Below are positions 1 through 8,372 of a stretch of 34,836 bases of DNA, piece by piece. The translations under genes and the position numbers were made by a program. The notes beneath the pieces are model-generated. The model did no database searches. It was not told the DNA's origin and was given only the letters and a program-made list of their open reading frames with translations. Source of the stretch: an uncultured Bacteroidota bacterium (GTDB lineage Bacteria; Bacteroidota; Bacteroidia; Chitinophagales; LD1); NCBI GenBank assembly GCA_903861145.1, contig CAIOTH010000162.1, positions 1 to 34,836 on the forward strand, read 5' to 3'. Every line of letters starts with the position of its first letter. Within the stretch, counting starts at the first letter, position 1.

Positions 1-2
1 AC

Positions 3-89
3 CAAGGGCTGAACCTGGGTTGGATGAAATTAATGCCGGGAAGGTTGAATAATTACTTTCCGAAGGATTGGAGGATTTTGAAGAGGTAG
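3..89 (+). CDS. C-terminal tail of a gene cut by the left window edge
   Basis: A frame is open from the first bases and stops at TAG 87-89, giving 28 residues rich in Trp, Arg and Lys (ending DWRILKR). The composition and the MPGRLNN stretch would suit the C-terminus of a short-chain dehydrogenase, but this is only a weak resemblance. A second frame is also open from the edge and stops at 50-52, so the choice of frame rests on length and residue composition alone. Confidence 0.35.
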   Translation, partial: QGLNLGWMKLMPGRLNNYFPKDWRILKR

Positions 90-107
90 ACACTAACATA
101 CAATAAG

Positions 108-115
108 TATTTTTG
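108..115 (+). promoter_or_regulatory. -7 box TATTTTTG for the secreted protein gene at 133
   Basis: This is an exact match to the Bacteroidota primary-sigma -7 consensus TAnnTTTG. Seventeen bases separate it from the ATG at 133, implying a leader of about 10 nt. No convincing -33 TTG lies at the usual distance. Confidence 0.55.
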
Positions 116-132
116 CACCCAAGCTATTCCTG

Positions 133-870
133 ATGAAAATACAATCAAATAAGGTATCACATTTAGGTTTGTTGATGGTTTTTGCCATAGGTGTTGGTTC
201 GTTCAGTTTCACACCGGGGAATAATGAGTTTGAGATGTACCGTCATGATCTGCGCACCCACAAGTCTCTCTGCTATTCAGTCAGAACAAAAACATGGATT
301 TTGGGCATTTCAGATACTTCGCTATCGGCAGATACTATGTTTATAGAAGAATTTGTTGCTATGGGCAAAATACCCCGCGATAAGGTGTTTGGGGGCAAAA
401 TTTTTGCACGAAACGAAAACGCTGAATTCTACGACGAAATATACTATGACGGAAGCGATATTTATACGCATGAAAAAGACTCGGCATCCATAAAGAAATG
501 GTTAATATCCGAAAATGGTAATTATCAGCTACAGGGGGATGTGGCGGCCAGGGGTGTATTATTTGATTTTCTAGATACTGCCAGATGGACATTCGATGAT
601 GCCGGATTTTTATCAAAATCGACCTTAGATAATCATATTCTGACTATTAACCTGTTTTTGCTCGACACTGCGAATGGAAAAATGGATATAACTTACACGT
701 TTAAAGAAAACAATTCTTTCCCTTTAAAAATGAGCTGGCACACCATTATGGCAGGCATGGACATGAACCGGGAAATAACATTTAAAAATGTAAAGTATGA
801 TTCGGATATTGAAAAATACGGCAAAGGATTAATGAGCAAGGGTTATCGTGTAGTGTTGTCGCATCGCTAA
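133..870 (+). CDS. Secreted protein of unknown function (245 aa)
   Basis: An N-terminal signal peptide is visible (hydrophobic segment at about residues 11-26, ending near SFSFTP), so the product is probably exported to the periplasm or surface. The rest is rich in beta-strand-like segments with alternating polar and hydrophobic residues. The C-terminal half (an ITYTF strand, then SFPLKMSW, then REITFKNVKY) vaguely recalls LolA-type lipoprotein-binding folds, but no signature is strong enough to assign a family. The ATG at 133 is chosen because it starts a good signal peptide just after a perfect -7 box. The gene appears monocistronic: the next gene starts 128 bp downstream behind its own promoter. 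Confidence 0.75.
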   Translation: MKIQSNKVSHLGLLMVFAIGVGSFSFTPGNNEFEMYRHDLRTHKSLCYSVRTKTWILGISDTSLSADTMFIEEFVAMGKIPRDKVFGGKIFARNENAEFYDEIYYDGSDIYTHEKDSASIKKWLISENGNYQLQGDVAARGVLFDFLDTARWTFDDAGFLSKSTLDNHILTINLFLLDTANGKMDITYTFKENNSFPLKMSWHTIMAGMDMNREITFKNVKYDSDIEKYGKGLMSKGYRVVLSHR

Positions 871-984
871 AAGTTATTCCGTTGACTTATGGAACCTAAC
901 TCACTTAAAAGTAGAGCTACCCAAACCGATAGATGGTTCTCATTTCTGCTTTTTACGACTACACCTCTTAATCCAATAAAAATT

Positions 985-992
985 TACTTTTG
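985..992 (+). promoter_or_regulatory. -7 box TACTTTTG directly upstream of the TPR lipoprotein
   Basis: This is an exact TAnnTTTG match. Only six bases separate its final G from the ATG at 999, so the transcript would start at or almost at the start codon, giving a leaderless or nearly leaderless mRNA. The box also rules out the in-frame TTG at 990-992 as a start, because that codon is the end of the promoter element. Confidence 0.55.
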
Positions 993-998
993 CCGAGT

Positions 999-2078
999 AT
1001 GAAAAATTGGATATTGTTTTTGCTTTTATCGGGTGTGGTGATAGTTGGATTTGATTCGTGCAGCCAGTGCAACAGAACCAAGGATGTGCAGGTGGTAGCA
1101 AATGATACAAGTTCATCAGCTAAGATACTTGCTGTGAATGAGGAGATAAAGAAGGATTCATTAAACCCGCTTTTATACTATAAGCGCGCGCATATTTACG
1201 AGCATAGCGACGATTTGAAACATGCCCAGGATGATATGTTCAAAGCACTTTCGCTTGACTCGAACCGGGCGGAGTTTTTTTTGTATGCAGCCGAACTGTT
1301 TAAAAAAAGCGGTGAGCCAAGGCGTGGAATAGCCTTAATGGATAAGGCCATTGTTATTGACAGTATGAATACGGCCTTGTATGTAAAGGCGGCTGAGCTG
1401 GCGTATATTGATACAACTATTAAGGGCAACTACATTATTGCGCTATCGTACCTTAATGCGGCTATTCTTAAAAACCCACAAAACGCGGATACCTATTTTT
1501 ATAAGGGCAATGTTTTTAAAGAATTAAAGGATACTGCAAGAGCTATTACGTCGTTTCAAACTGCTACGGAGTTAAACCCTAAGTTTTACAATGCATACGT
1601 ACAGTTAGGGTTATTATTGGCGCAAAAGAAGGATAAGAATGCTGAGAAATATTTTGATAATGCCATTAAGGTTAGCGATAAACCGGAAGATGCCCTTTAC
1701 GCTAAAGCCAATATATTGAAGGAAACGGCAACTGCACTTTTTGAAGCCAATAAGGACGCGGAGGCCAGGGAAAAATATAATGCAGCCATTGAAACCTATA
1801 AGAAAGTAATTGATGTTAACTACAAAAACGTTGAATCGTACATGGGCATTGGTTTTAGCTATTATCAAATGGACTCGGTAATGCAGGCTTATAAATATTA
1901 CGGGCTTGCCAGCAAAATTGAACCTACTTATGCCGGTGCTTATTTTAGCCAGGGACTTTGCGCTGAAGATTTAGGCCGCAAAAATGAAGCGGCACAACTT
2001 TACCAAGGCTGCCTGAATATTGACCCCAAATTTACAAGGGCCCAGGAGCATTTAAAGAAACTGCAAGCCAACCCGTAA
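999..2078 (+). CDS. TPR-repeat lipoprotein (359 aa)
   Basis: The product starts with a lipoprotein signal (MKNWILFLLL, then GFDSC with the lipid-acceptor Cys at residue 21), so it is probably anchored in an outer or inner membrane leaflet. From about residue 35 to the end it is a chain of tetratricopeptide repeats. Recurrent features are LYYKRAHIY, DTYFYKGNVF, NAYVQLGLLL, ESYMGIGFSYYQ and AYFSQGLCAEDLG, each paired with a helix ending in a P at about 34-residue spacing. TPR lipoproteins usually act as protein-protein scaffolds; the partner is not visible here. It converges tail to tail with the small lipoprotein gene, leaving a 3-bp gap. Confidence 0.88.
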   Translation: MKNWILFLLLSGVVIVGFDSCSQCNRTKDVQVVANDTSSSAKILAVNEEIKKDSLNPLLYYKRAHIYEHSDDLKHAQDDMFKALSLDSNRAEFFLYAAELFKKSGEPRRGIALMDKAIVIDSMNTALYVKAAELAYIDTTIKGNYIIALSYLNAAILKNPQNADTYFYKGNVFKELKDTARAITSFQTATELNPKFYNAYVQLGLLLAQKKDKNAEKYFDNAIKVSDKPEDALYAKANILKETATALFEANKDAEAREKYNAAIETYKKVIDVNYKNVESYMGIGFSYYQMDSVMQAYKYYGLASKIEPTYAGAYFSQGLCAEDLGRKNEAAQLYQGCLNIDPKFTRAQEHLKKLQANP

Positions 2079-2081
2079 TTT

Positions 2082-2309
2082 TTAAAGAGCGCAGTGAGTT
2101 GTTTGAGAACCGCCTTGTTGATAGACCTCGCCATATAAACAAATTGTTGCGGCCTCCTGTTGAGTTGCATCGGGAATAATTCTAACATTAGTTGTGACTA
2201 TAGTTGCGTTTCCAACTACTGTGTTAGTTGTGCAGGTGCAGGTATAACTCTTTTTGCATGAGCTGGCAAAAACGATTGCAATTATTAAAACGAAAGCTAG
2301 ATTTTTCAT
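2082..2309 (-). CDS. Small Cys/Thr-rich lipoprotein (75 aa)
   Basis: A lipoprotein signal peptide ends in FASSC, with the lipidated Cys at residue 18, followed by the Lys-Lys often seen in exported Bacteroidota lipoproteins. The mature part is only about 58 residues and contains a short CTC pair, a Thr/Val-rich strand-like segment and two more Cys near the end. No family is recognised. The ATG at 2309 is preferred over the in-frame TTG at 2336, because the -7 box at 2344-2351 puts the transcription start roughly at 2336-2339 and the signal peptide begins at this ATG. Confidence 0.7.
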   Translation of the reverse strand: MKNLAFVLIIAIVFASSCKKSYTCTCTTNTVVGNATIVTTNVRIIPDATQQEAATICLYGEVYQQGGSQTTHCAL

Positions 2310-2343
2310 GAGGGTATGTTTTTTGTATTGAGTCAAGATACGC

Positions 2344-2351
2344 CAAATATA
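2344..2351 (-). promoter_or_regulatory. -7 box TATATTTG for the small lipoprotein
   Basis: This is an exact TAnnTTTG match on the minus strand, 34 bases before the ATG at 2309. No -33 TTG is seen at a normal distance. Confidence 0.5.
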
Positions 2352-2410
2352 GAATTACCTGGTATTTAAAAAAAGATGTTGGAAACAAAGCAGTTAAACA
2401 GGTGATATTG

Positions 2411-4174
2411 TTAATTCGAGGGCTTCTTTACTAAAGCGCGCAGTGTTTCGATAGTGCGGTCTTCGACGGGGTGGCCGAGTTTTTTAGCTGTCAGTTCATC
2501 ATCAAGGGCCTGATCAAACTTTCTGAGATTGTAATATACGATGCCGCGATTGTTATAGGCCTTTGCATTCGTTGGTAAGGCATTGATGGCGAGTGTATAA
2601 TCTTTTATAGCATCGTCGAATTGATTTTGCATGTGGTGTGCGAGGCCACGGTTATAGTAGGTTTCCATAAAGTTAGGATACAACTGCTGCAACTTGTCGA
2701 AATCCTTAATGGCGTCGGGATATTTGGCAATTTGTATGTAGGAAATACCCCGGTTGTAGTAACCATCGGGCACCTCTGGTTTTAATTCGATTGAGCGGGT
2801 AAAATCGACAATGGCTTTATCTATTTGCCGAAGGCTGAAATAGGCTTCCCCCCTTTTGCGAAAAATAGTGGCTGAAGTGGTAGATGTGGTCGCGGCGTTT
2901 TCCCAAAGGGCTATATCATCGTGCCAAACTTTGGTGCGCTCGTAACTAAGGTAGCTGCATATCAGAACAAACAATAACAATGCACCGGTTACCGGCAGCT
3001 TAAGCGATTGGAATTTGGCGGACTTGTTTTGCCACAGATAATTTATACCCCTGGCAATAATGAAGAACAAACCGATGTATGACATGTAACTGTATCGCTC
3101 GGCAAGTTGGGTTCCTCTTACAGGTAAAACGGGGAGAATAAGAGCGATGCCGATGAGGAAGAATACTAAGCCAAATAGAACATCTTTTGTGAAACGAATG
3201 GACCGATAAATACCGTAAGCAAGAAGAGCAATAACTAATGGAGCAAGGTAAAAACCAATGGGGTACATGCCATCCTGCTTTACAGGGAAATCGTAATAGC
3301 AGCTTAGGTTTATTGGTAAAAGGAGTTTCCAGAGGTAGGTATAGATTGCGTAAAAGGTAGCCATGAGACGCTCGCCAAAATGGTAGTCGAGGGAATTGGT
3401 ATTGGCATCGTGTTTTTGAAGTTTAATAGCGATTAGGCCAAATACGATGGCGGTTAAAATGAAAGCGGCCTTCTCCCAAATAATTTTGAGGGACCATTTT
3501 CTGCCAGTGTAATAATCAACGGCGAAGAATACAACGGGCAGGCTTACCGCCATTACCTTGCTGCCTACCGAAAAAAGGAAAAGGACATAAGTGAGGACAT
3601 AAAGAGCCCACTTCCATTTTCCATCTTTTAAATAAAGCAAGTATGTACAAAGCGCAGAGAGGTAAAAAAAGGAATAGAGCACATCAACACGCCCGGCGAC
3701 CCATGAAACGGATTCGACGTGCATGGGGTGAAGTGCAAACAGCGCGGCGGTAATGAGGGCCACCCATTGCTGTGAAGCTAGTAGCCTGATAAACCAGAAA
3801 ACCAGGGCTATGTTAAGCAGGTGCAGTATCAGGTTTGTGCGGTGATAAGGACGTGGGTCGAGATTGGATGTTTCGTACTCAAGGCAATATGTTAGATTGG
3901 TTATAGGCACATACATTACAATCTCGGGTGAGATAAATATCTTGTTGAGGGTATAACCTATGCTATCGCCATGCAGGGTTTTAATGGCGGGGTTATTGGT
4001 AATGTTTACGTTATCATCCCAACTGAGAAGTTGGTTTTTTAACGAGGGATAGTAAATTAAAGTGGTAACCAACAGCAAGACAGGCAGCAACCACTTAAAA
4101 TATGGCTTTGCCTCACCCGGTTTTCCGGGAACACTTTTGACCACTTGCTTAGGTGCTTTTTTATTGCCTTTCAT
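2411..4174 (-). CDS. TMTC-like polytopic membrane protein with C-terminal TPRs
   Basis: The 587-residue product has a basic cytosolic N-terminus and a first membrane helix at about residues 27-42. An SWDD motif follows (W52, D53, D54), matching the acidic site that follows the first helix in GT-C fold glycosyltransferases. About ten further hydrophobic helices run to about residue 410. The segment LHPMHVESVSWVAGRVDVL matches the conserved loop of TMTC proteins, whose eukaryotic members are O-mannosyltransferases. Residues of about 430-587 form four TPRs (FRKRGEAYF, GYYNRGISY, TYYNRGLAHH and AYNNRGIVY). A transfer of a lipid-linked sugar to exported protein is plausible but inferred. It lies 95 bp downstream of the DUF4139 gene on the same strand but has its own -7 box. 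Confidence 0.8.
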   Translation of the reverse strand: MKGNKKAPKQVVKSVPGKPGEAKPYFKWLLPVLLLVTTLIYYPSLKNQLLSWDDNVNITNNPAIKTLHGDSIGYTLNKIFISPEIVMYVPITNLTYCLEYETSNLDPRPYHRTNLILHLLNIALVFWFIRLLASQQWVALITAALFALHPMHVESVSWVAGRVDVLYSFFYLSALCTYLLYLKDGKWKWALYVLTYVLFLFSVGSKVMAVSLPVVFFAVDYYTGRKWSLKIIWEKAAFILTAIVFGLIAIKLQKHDANTNSLDYHFGERLMATFYAIYTYLWKLLLPINLSCYYDFPVKQDGMYPIGFYLAPLVIALLAYGIYRSIRFTKDVLFGLVFFLIGIALILPVLPVRGTQLAERYSYMSYIGLFFIIARGINYLWQNKSAKFQSLKLPVTGALLLFVLICSYLSYERTKVWHDDIALWENAATTSTTSATIFRKRGEAYFSLRQIDKAIVDFTRSIELKPEVPDGYYNRGISYIQIAKYPDAIKDFDKLQQLYPNFMETYYNRGLAHHMQNQFDDAIKDYTLAINALPTNAKAYNNRGIVYYNLRKFDQALDDELTAKKLGHPVEDRTIETLRALVKKPSN

Positions 4175-4234
4175 TTAAAATATTCTGGACGGAGTTTAGT
4201 TCTCTAATCGTCAATAGTTAAGGTATTGACATTC

Positions 4235-4242
4235 CAAAGATA
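4235..4242 (-). promoter_or_regulatory. -7 box TATCTTTG for the TMTC-like gene
   Basis: This is an exact TAnnTTTG match in the 95-bp gap behind the DUF4139 gene, about 60 bases before the ATG at 4174. The box lies between short inverted arms (CATTCC 4230-4235 and GGAATG 4253-4258). The leader can form a hairpin from GTCAATA 4210-4216 and TATTGAC 4224-4230. Whether these arms regulate anything is unknown. Confidence 0.45.
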
Positions 4243-4269
4243 TTTTTTTAAAGGAATGACGGAGCGTTC

Positions 4270-5808
4270 TTATGGAATAAAATAGACTTCGTATTCGTAG
4301 CTAAGCATCTTTTTATCGTTAGGCTTTACTTTGATATCCCATTTAATTTGAGAGAGGGGGTTAACATAACTACGCGGTGTTTGCTTGGTTAAAACACCTC
4401 CATCGCTTTGACTGCTAACGGTTCCGCTCATCAGTTTTGTGATGCTTACGGTAACTTCCTTGTTTTGATAGTTGGCCACCTCAATAGTTCCCTTTAGCAA
4501 CACCTTACTGTAATTCTGCTTGCCTATTTTCTTGGCATTGTCTTCGCGGCTCTTTTCTTCCTCGTTGTTCTTAGTAATTATATCGATGGCCTTGCTCAAC
4601 TTAATGGTGCTGCTGGCACCTACAGGAGTGTATTTCAATTCATCCTGGGCTACAAATTGTTCCTTTTCATTCAGCACCATTATTGAGGCTGTTGTTAAAG
4701 GGACATTAGAGGTGTTCTTAACTTCCAAAGAATGGAATACGTCGTAAGTTTTCTCTTCGGTTGAGCAAAAGCGGGTATCGTAGTAATTGGTTTTATCAGG
4801 AATGCTGCCTTCATACTTATCCTTGTATTCAATCACTCCGGAGTAAATGGGGAAAGTGCCTTTTGATTGTTTTGGTAGGGTAACCTTGCCTAATTGATAA
4901 ATATACATATCATCGGTCTTTTCGCCGGCTACGCCAAAATCCCAATCGTATGTTGCAGTTCCATTAGCCATGGCATATGTTGTGACGGCATTACTTTGCA
5001 TATAGTTCGTCATTGGCCGTCCATCATTGCCATTGTAAGAACCGGAAACGCTGAGGTAGTTATAAGTCATTGGGTCGGGCTTGTTGCTGTATATCATTTG
5101 GGGCGAGCCTACTACTAATTCCATTTCAGTCTCGCTCAAATCCTCGGCATAGTTTTCAATTGTAGCTTTCATCTCTAACCGGGCTGTTTTATCGTCTTTT
5201 AGACGCAGAAAGTAAGAGGGAATCCAGTTAATGCCGCCGGTCATATAAATTTGTTGTAGTGAAATATCGCTAGCAGGTTTTTCGGGTTTTAGCACCATCA
5301 TTCGCTTAATGCTATCGGCCATATAATAGTTAGAGGGGTCATCTTTAAAATCGGCTTGGTAAATACTGCCAACATGCATTACCATGGTTTTACCGCCATC
5401 GGTCATAAATTTTAAAAGGCCGTTGTAGAGGTCGTATGACAGAACTTTACCCGAAACCGATTTATCAATGCCCTGCGTTGGAGTGTAATTAAGCGTAACG
5501 GGCTTATTAACGTTGCCTGCAATAAACTGCCATACGGCACGAGCCTCATCGCGCTTTTTGAGCGTATCGTTTCTAAATACTACATTTTTTATTGCATTAT
5601 CCTTTGGGCTGCCCATAAAGAATGTACCGAATAAAACCTGGTCGGGTATCGGCATGGCCACCCCTCCATCTTTTACAGGTAGGCTGCCTTCTTTAACTAT
5701 CATTCCGGTAGCGTTTTTAAACAGGGTTATCTTTTTAATGGGCAATGAGTTTTGTGCAGGTGCGGACAAAGCGAGAACAGCGAATAGAATGATGAGGGTT
5801 CTTTTCAT
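4270..5808 (-). CDS. DUF4139-domain secreted protein (512 aa)
   Basis: A signal peptide of about 19 residues (MKRTLIILFAVLALSAPAQ) is followed by an N-terminal strand typical of this family (KKITLFKNATGMIVKEG). The DUF4139 core begins with GGINWIPSYFLRL and a following NYAEDLSETEMELVVGSPQ segment, both characteristic. The end returns to beta-rich sequence (SQIKWDIKVKPNDKK). Family members are sometimes called mucoidy-inhibitor MuiA-like, and no biochemical activity is established. The ATG at 5808 is chosen because the seven-residue extension up to 5829 would precede the signal peptide. It lies head to head with copA, with 200 bp between start codons. Confidence 0.8.
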   Translation of the reverse strand: MKRTLIILFAVLALSAPAQNSLPIKKITLFKNATGMIVKEGSLPVKDGGVAMPIPDQVLFGTFFMGSPKDNAIKNVVFRNDTLKKRDEARAVWQFIAGNVNKPVTLNYTPTQGIDKSVSGKVLSYDLYNGLLKFMTDGGKTMVMHVGSIYQADFKDDPSNYYMADSIKRMMVLKPEKPASDISLQQIYMTGGINWIPSYFLRLKDDKTARLEMKATIENYAEDLSETEMELVVGSPQMIYSNKPDPMTYNYLSVSGSYNGNDGRPMTNYMQSNAVTTYAMANGTATYDWDFGVAGEKTDDMYIYQLGKVTLPKQSKGTFPIYSGVIEYKDKYEGSIPDKTNYYDTRFCSTEEKTYDVFHSLEVKNTSNVPLTTASIMVLNEKEQFVAQDELKYTPVGASSTIKLSKAIDIITKNNEEEKSREDNAKKIGKQNYSKVLLKGTIEVANYQNKEVTVSITKLMSGTVSSQSDGGVLTKQTPRSYVNPLSQIKWDIKVKPNDKKMLSYEYEVYFIP

Positions 5809-5826
5809 GGGGTTAAAATTTGATAC

Positions 5827-5834
5827 CAAAGATG
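5827..5834 (-). promoter_or_regulatory. Candidate -7 box CATCTTTG for the DUF4139 gene
   Basis: It matches TAnnTTTG at 5 of its 6 fixed positions (C for the first T). It lies 18 bases upstream of the ATG at 5808, a spacing similar to other boxes in this window. It is weak on its own. Confidence 0.25.
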
Positions 5835-5863
5835 TATGAATGATTTGAATTCCATAAGCACTT

Positions 5864-5871
5864 TACTTTTG
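5864..5871 (+). promoter_or_regulatory. Candidate -7 box TACTTTTG upstream of copA
   Basis: This is an exact TAnnTTTG match, but it lies 137 bases before the copA ATG, implying a leader of about 130 nt. A near match, TACCTTTA at 5931-5938, is closer. Which one is used cannot be decided by eye, and no known copper-sensor operator was recognised. Confidence 0.3.
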
Positions 5872-6008
5872 ATAACATATTGGATGATATGAAGATTATC
5901 TACATGCTACCTGATTACACTCATAAACTTTACCTTTAAACTATTGCAACTTGCAGGTGTTTATTTAAAGCGTTTTTGCTTAGTATAAACCCGCAGAACA
6001 ATTAAACC

Positions 6009-8219
6009 ATGGCGACACTTGTAAAAAAACCATTCCCTGTTATAGGTATGACCTGTGCATCGTGCGCAGCGAGTGTTGAGAAGACTCTTTCTCAGCAAAA
6101 GGGTATTGCTTCGGCATCGGTAAATTTTGCCAATAATACTGCCACCGTTGAATATGATGAAAGAGCCACGGATTTAAACCAGATAAAAAAGGCTGTTCAG
6201 GCAACGGGTTATGATATTGACGTAAGTGAGCAAAAAACTGCAGATGAATATGATACCGAGCGCGACAATCATTTGAAGCGGATAAAAATCAATGCCATTC
6301 TTTCGTTTGCGTTTTCGATCCCGGTTGCTGTTTTGGGCATGGGCTTTCATCATCTTGTTGTGGGTCAATGGGTAGCTATGGGCCTATCGGCCATAGTTGT
6401 ATTTTACTTTGGCAGGCAGTTTTTTATAATGGCCGGTAAGCAATTAGTGCATGGCCATGTAAATATGGATACGCTGGTGGCGCTTAGCACCGGGGTTGCA
6501 TATATCTTTAGCGCGTTTAACGTTATTGCCCCGCAGTTTCTTTTGGCACATGGCATACACCCGAATGTGTATTTTGAGAGCGCTGCACTTATTACTTCGT
6601 TTATTTTATTGGGTAAGTTTTTTGAGGAGAAAGCCAAAGCGGGGACCTCGGGCGCTATAAAGAAACTAATTGGCCTGCAACCTAAAAAGGTCAGGGTAAA
6701 CCGAAACGGTAAGGAAATAGAAATTGGCATTGCTGATATTTTAAAGGAAGAAACCATTAATCTTAGGCCGGGCGAAAAAGTGCCGGTTGATGGACGGGTA
6801 ATTGGCGGACACTCGTTTGTTGATGAAAGCATGATTAGCGGAGAACCTGTACCTGCGGAAAAAAATGAAGGCGCCAAAGTATTTGCAGGCACCATTAACC
6901 AAAAGGGCAGCCTGACGATTAAGGCCGAAAAAATAGGCAGCGAAACTTTGCTGGCCCAGATTATTAAAACGGTGCAGGACGCACAAGGAAGTAAGGCCCC
7001 TGTGCAGCGTTTGGTTGATAAGGTGGCATCGGTTTTTGTGCCTGTGGTTATTGTTATTGCTGCAATAACCTTTATAGCCTGGTTTGCAATTGGTGGTAAA
7101 GCCCACCTGGCCCAAGGCCTGGTGGCGGCCGTTAGCGTTTTGGTTATTGCCTGCCCATGTGCATTAGGTTTGGCCACCCCAACCGCAATGATGGTGGGGG
7201 TTGGTAAGGGCGCCGAAAATGGCATCCTGATACGCAATGCAGAGGCTTTGGAGCACGCCAAAAACCTGGATGTTTTTGTGTTTGATAAGACGGGGACTAT
7301 TACCGAAGGAACGCCGCAGGTTACCGATATTATTTGGATAAAGGAGGAATATAAGGGACGCTTCGCTCCTATCCTTTCAGCTATTGAAAACAAGTCAGAG
7401 CATCCCTTGGCACAGGCGGTAGTTAGGGCTTTGGGGGGTACCAATAGCAACTCGCCTATAATCAAGTTTGAATCAATTACGGGCCTGGGAGTAAAGGCTA
7501 CTACGGCTGAAGGTATCTTTTATGTTGGTAGTGATAAGTTAATGAACAACAAGCTTATATGGATTGATAGCGGAAGTGAATTACAGGCCGGACATTTCCG
7601 TTCAAAAGCTAAAACGGTGGTTTACTTTAGCACGGACAAGGACCTGATTGCGCTGATTGCTATTACTGATAAAGTGAAGGAAAGTTCAGTTACAGCAATA
7701 CGCGAATTGGCTACCACCCATGAGGTTTATATGCTTACGGGCGACAACGCCGTTACCGCCAAAGCAGTGGCCGATGAGGTAGGCATCACCAATTTTAAGG
7801 CCGGCATGTTGCCAGTCGATAAGGCGGCTTTTATAAAAACTCTGCAAGCCCAAGGCAAGCGGGTAGCGATGGTGGGCGATGGCATTAATGATAGCGAAGC
7901 CATGGCCGTTGCCAATATAAGCATGGCCATGGGCAGGGGGACAGACATAGCCATGAACGTTGCCGATATTACCCTGATGAACTCGGACCTTAACTCAATA
8001 CCTAAGGCAATTCGGTTATCAAAACAAATAGTAGCAACCATTAGGCAGAATTTGTTCTGGGCGTTTATTTATAACCTGGTAGGTATACCTATTGCAGCAG
8101 GTTTGCTTTACCCCTTTACAGGCTGGCAGTTAGACCCTATGTTTGCTAGCGCTGCAATGGCTTTAAGCTCGGTTTCGGTGGTGGGGAATAGTTTGTTGTT
8201 GAGGGGGAAGAAGATATGA
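6009..8219 (+). CDS. copA: Copper-translocating P1B-type ATPase
   Basis: The 736-residue product exports Cu(I) across the inner membrane using ATP. An N-terminal heavy-metal-associated domain carries GMTCASC (C16, C19). The actuator domain has SGEP at 277-280. The membrane metal site is CPC at 382-384. The phosphorylation motif is DKTGT with D426. The P1B-specific HP pair lies in SEHPLA (H465, P466). TGDN is at 577-580 and GDGINDS at 623-629. The last membrane segment has the M-x-x-SS-x-S-V-V-x-N pattern typical of copper members. All catalytic motifs are intact and the length is normal for a one-HMA CopA. No chaperone, CueR or CsoR gene is adjacent. Downstream lie a broken beta-rich gene and a Cys-rich lipoprotein on the same strand. 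Confidence 0.96.
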   Translation: MATLVKKPFPVIGMTCASCAASVEKTLSQQKGIASASVNFANNTATVEYDERATDLNQIKKAVQATGYDIDVSEQKTADEYDTERDNHLKRIKINAILSFAFSIPVAVLGMGFHHLVVGQWVAMGLSAIVVFYFGRQFFIMAGKQLVHGHVNMDTLVALSTGVAYIFSAFNVIAPQFLLAHGIHPNVYFESAALITSFILLGKFFEEKAKAGTSGAIKKLIGLQPKKVRVNRNGKEIEIGIADILKEETINLRPGEKVPVDGRVIGGHSFVDESMISGEPVPAEKNEGAKVFAGTINQKGSLTIKAEKIGSETLLAQIIKTVQDAQGSKAPVQRLVDKVASVFVPVVIVIAAITFIAWFAIGGKAHLAQGLVAAVSVLVIACPCALGLATPTAMMVGVGKGAENGILIRNAEALEHAKNLDVFVFDKTGTITEGTPQVTDIIWIKEEYKGRFAPILSAIENKSEHPLAQAVVRALGGTNSNSPIIKFESITGLGVKATTAEGIFYVGSDKLMNNKLIWIDSGSELQAGHFRSKAKTVVYFSTDKDLIALIAITDKVKESSVTAIRELATTHEVYMLTGDNAVTAKAVADEVGITNFKAGMLPVDKAAFIKTLQAQGKRVAMVGDGINDSEAMAVANISMAMGRGTDIAMNVADITLMNSDLNSIPKAIRLSKQIVATIRQNLFWAFIYNLVGIPIAAGLLYPFTGWQLDPMFASAAMALSSVSVVGNSLLLRGKKI

Positions 8220-8372
8220 TAGCATATAATATCCTATCATAAGTCTAAGATTACACAAACGCCCATGTTCATCAGGAAATAAACCCGTTCAAATTAAAAA
8301 AAATATTCGTGCAATTACTACATAATAAATCGATTTTATTTATATTTATTCTGATGTCTAAAATGAGCGAGC

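Noticed and set aside
990-998. TTG start nine bases upstream of the TPR lipoprotein ATG
   Set aside because: The TTG is the end of a perfect TAnnTTTG promoter box. The same reasoning excludes the TTG at 24314 (inside a box) and at 14767 (overlapping one).
6404-7465. 353-codon open frame on the minus strand inside copA
   Set aside because: It is antisense to the conserved core of copA, rich in Ser, Pro, Thr and Ala from codon mirroring, and has no promoter or recognisable domain.
8215-8241. Hairpin TATGATAG ... CTATCATA at the copA stop codon
   Set aside because: It is A/T-rich with an 11-nt loop and no following T-run, so it is not a convincing terminator.
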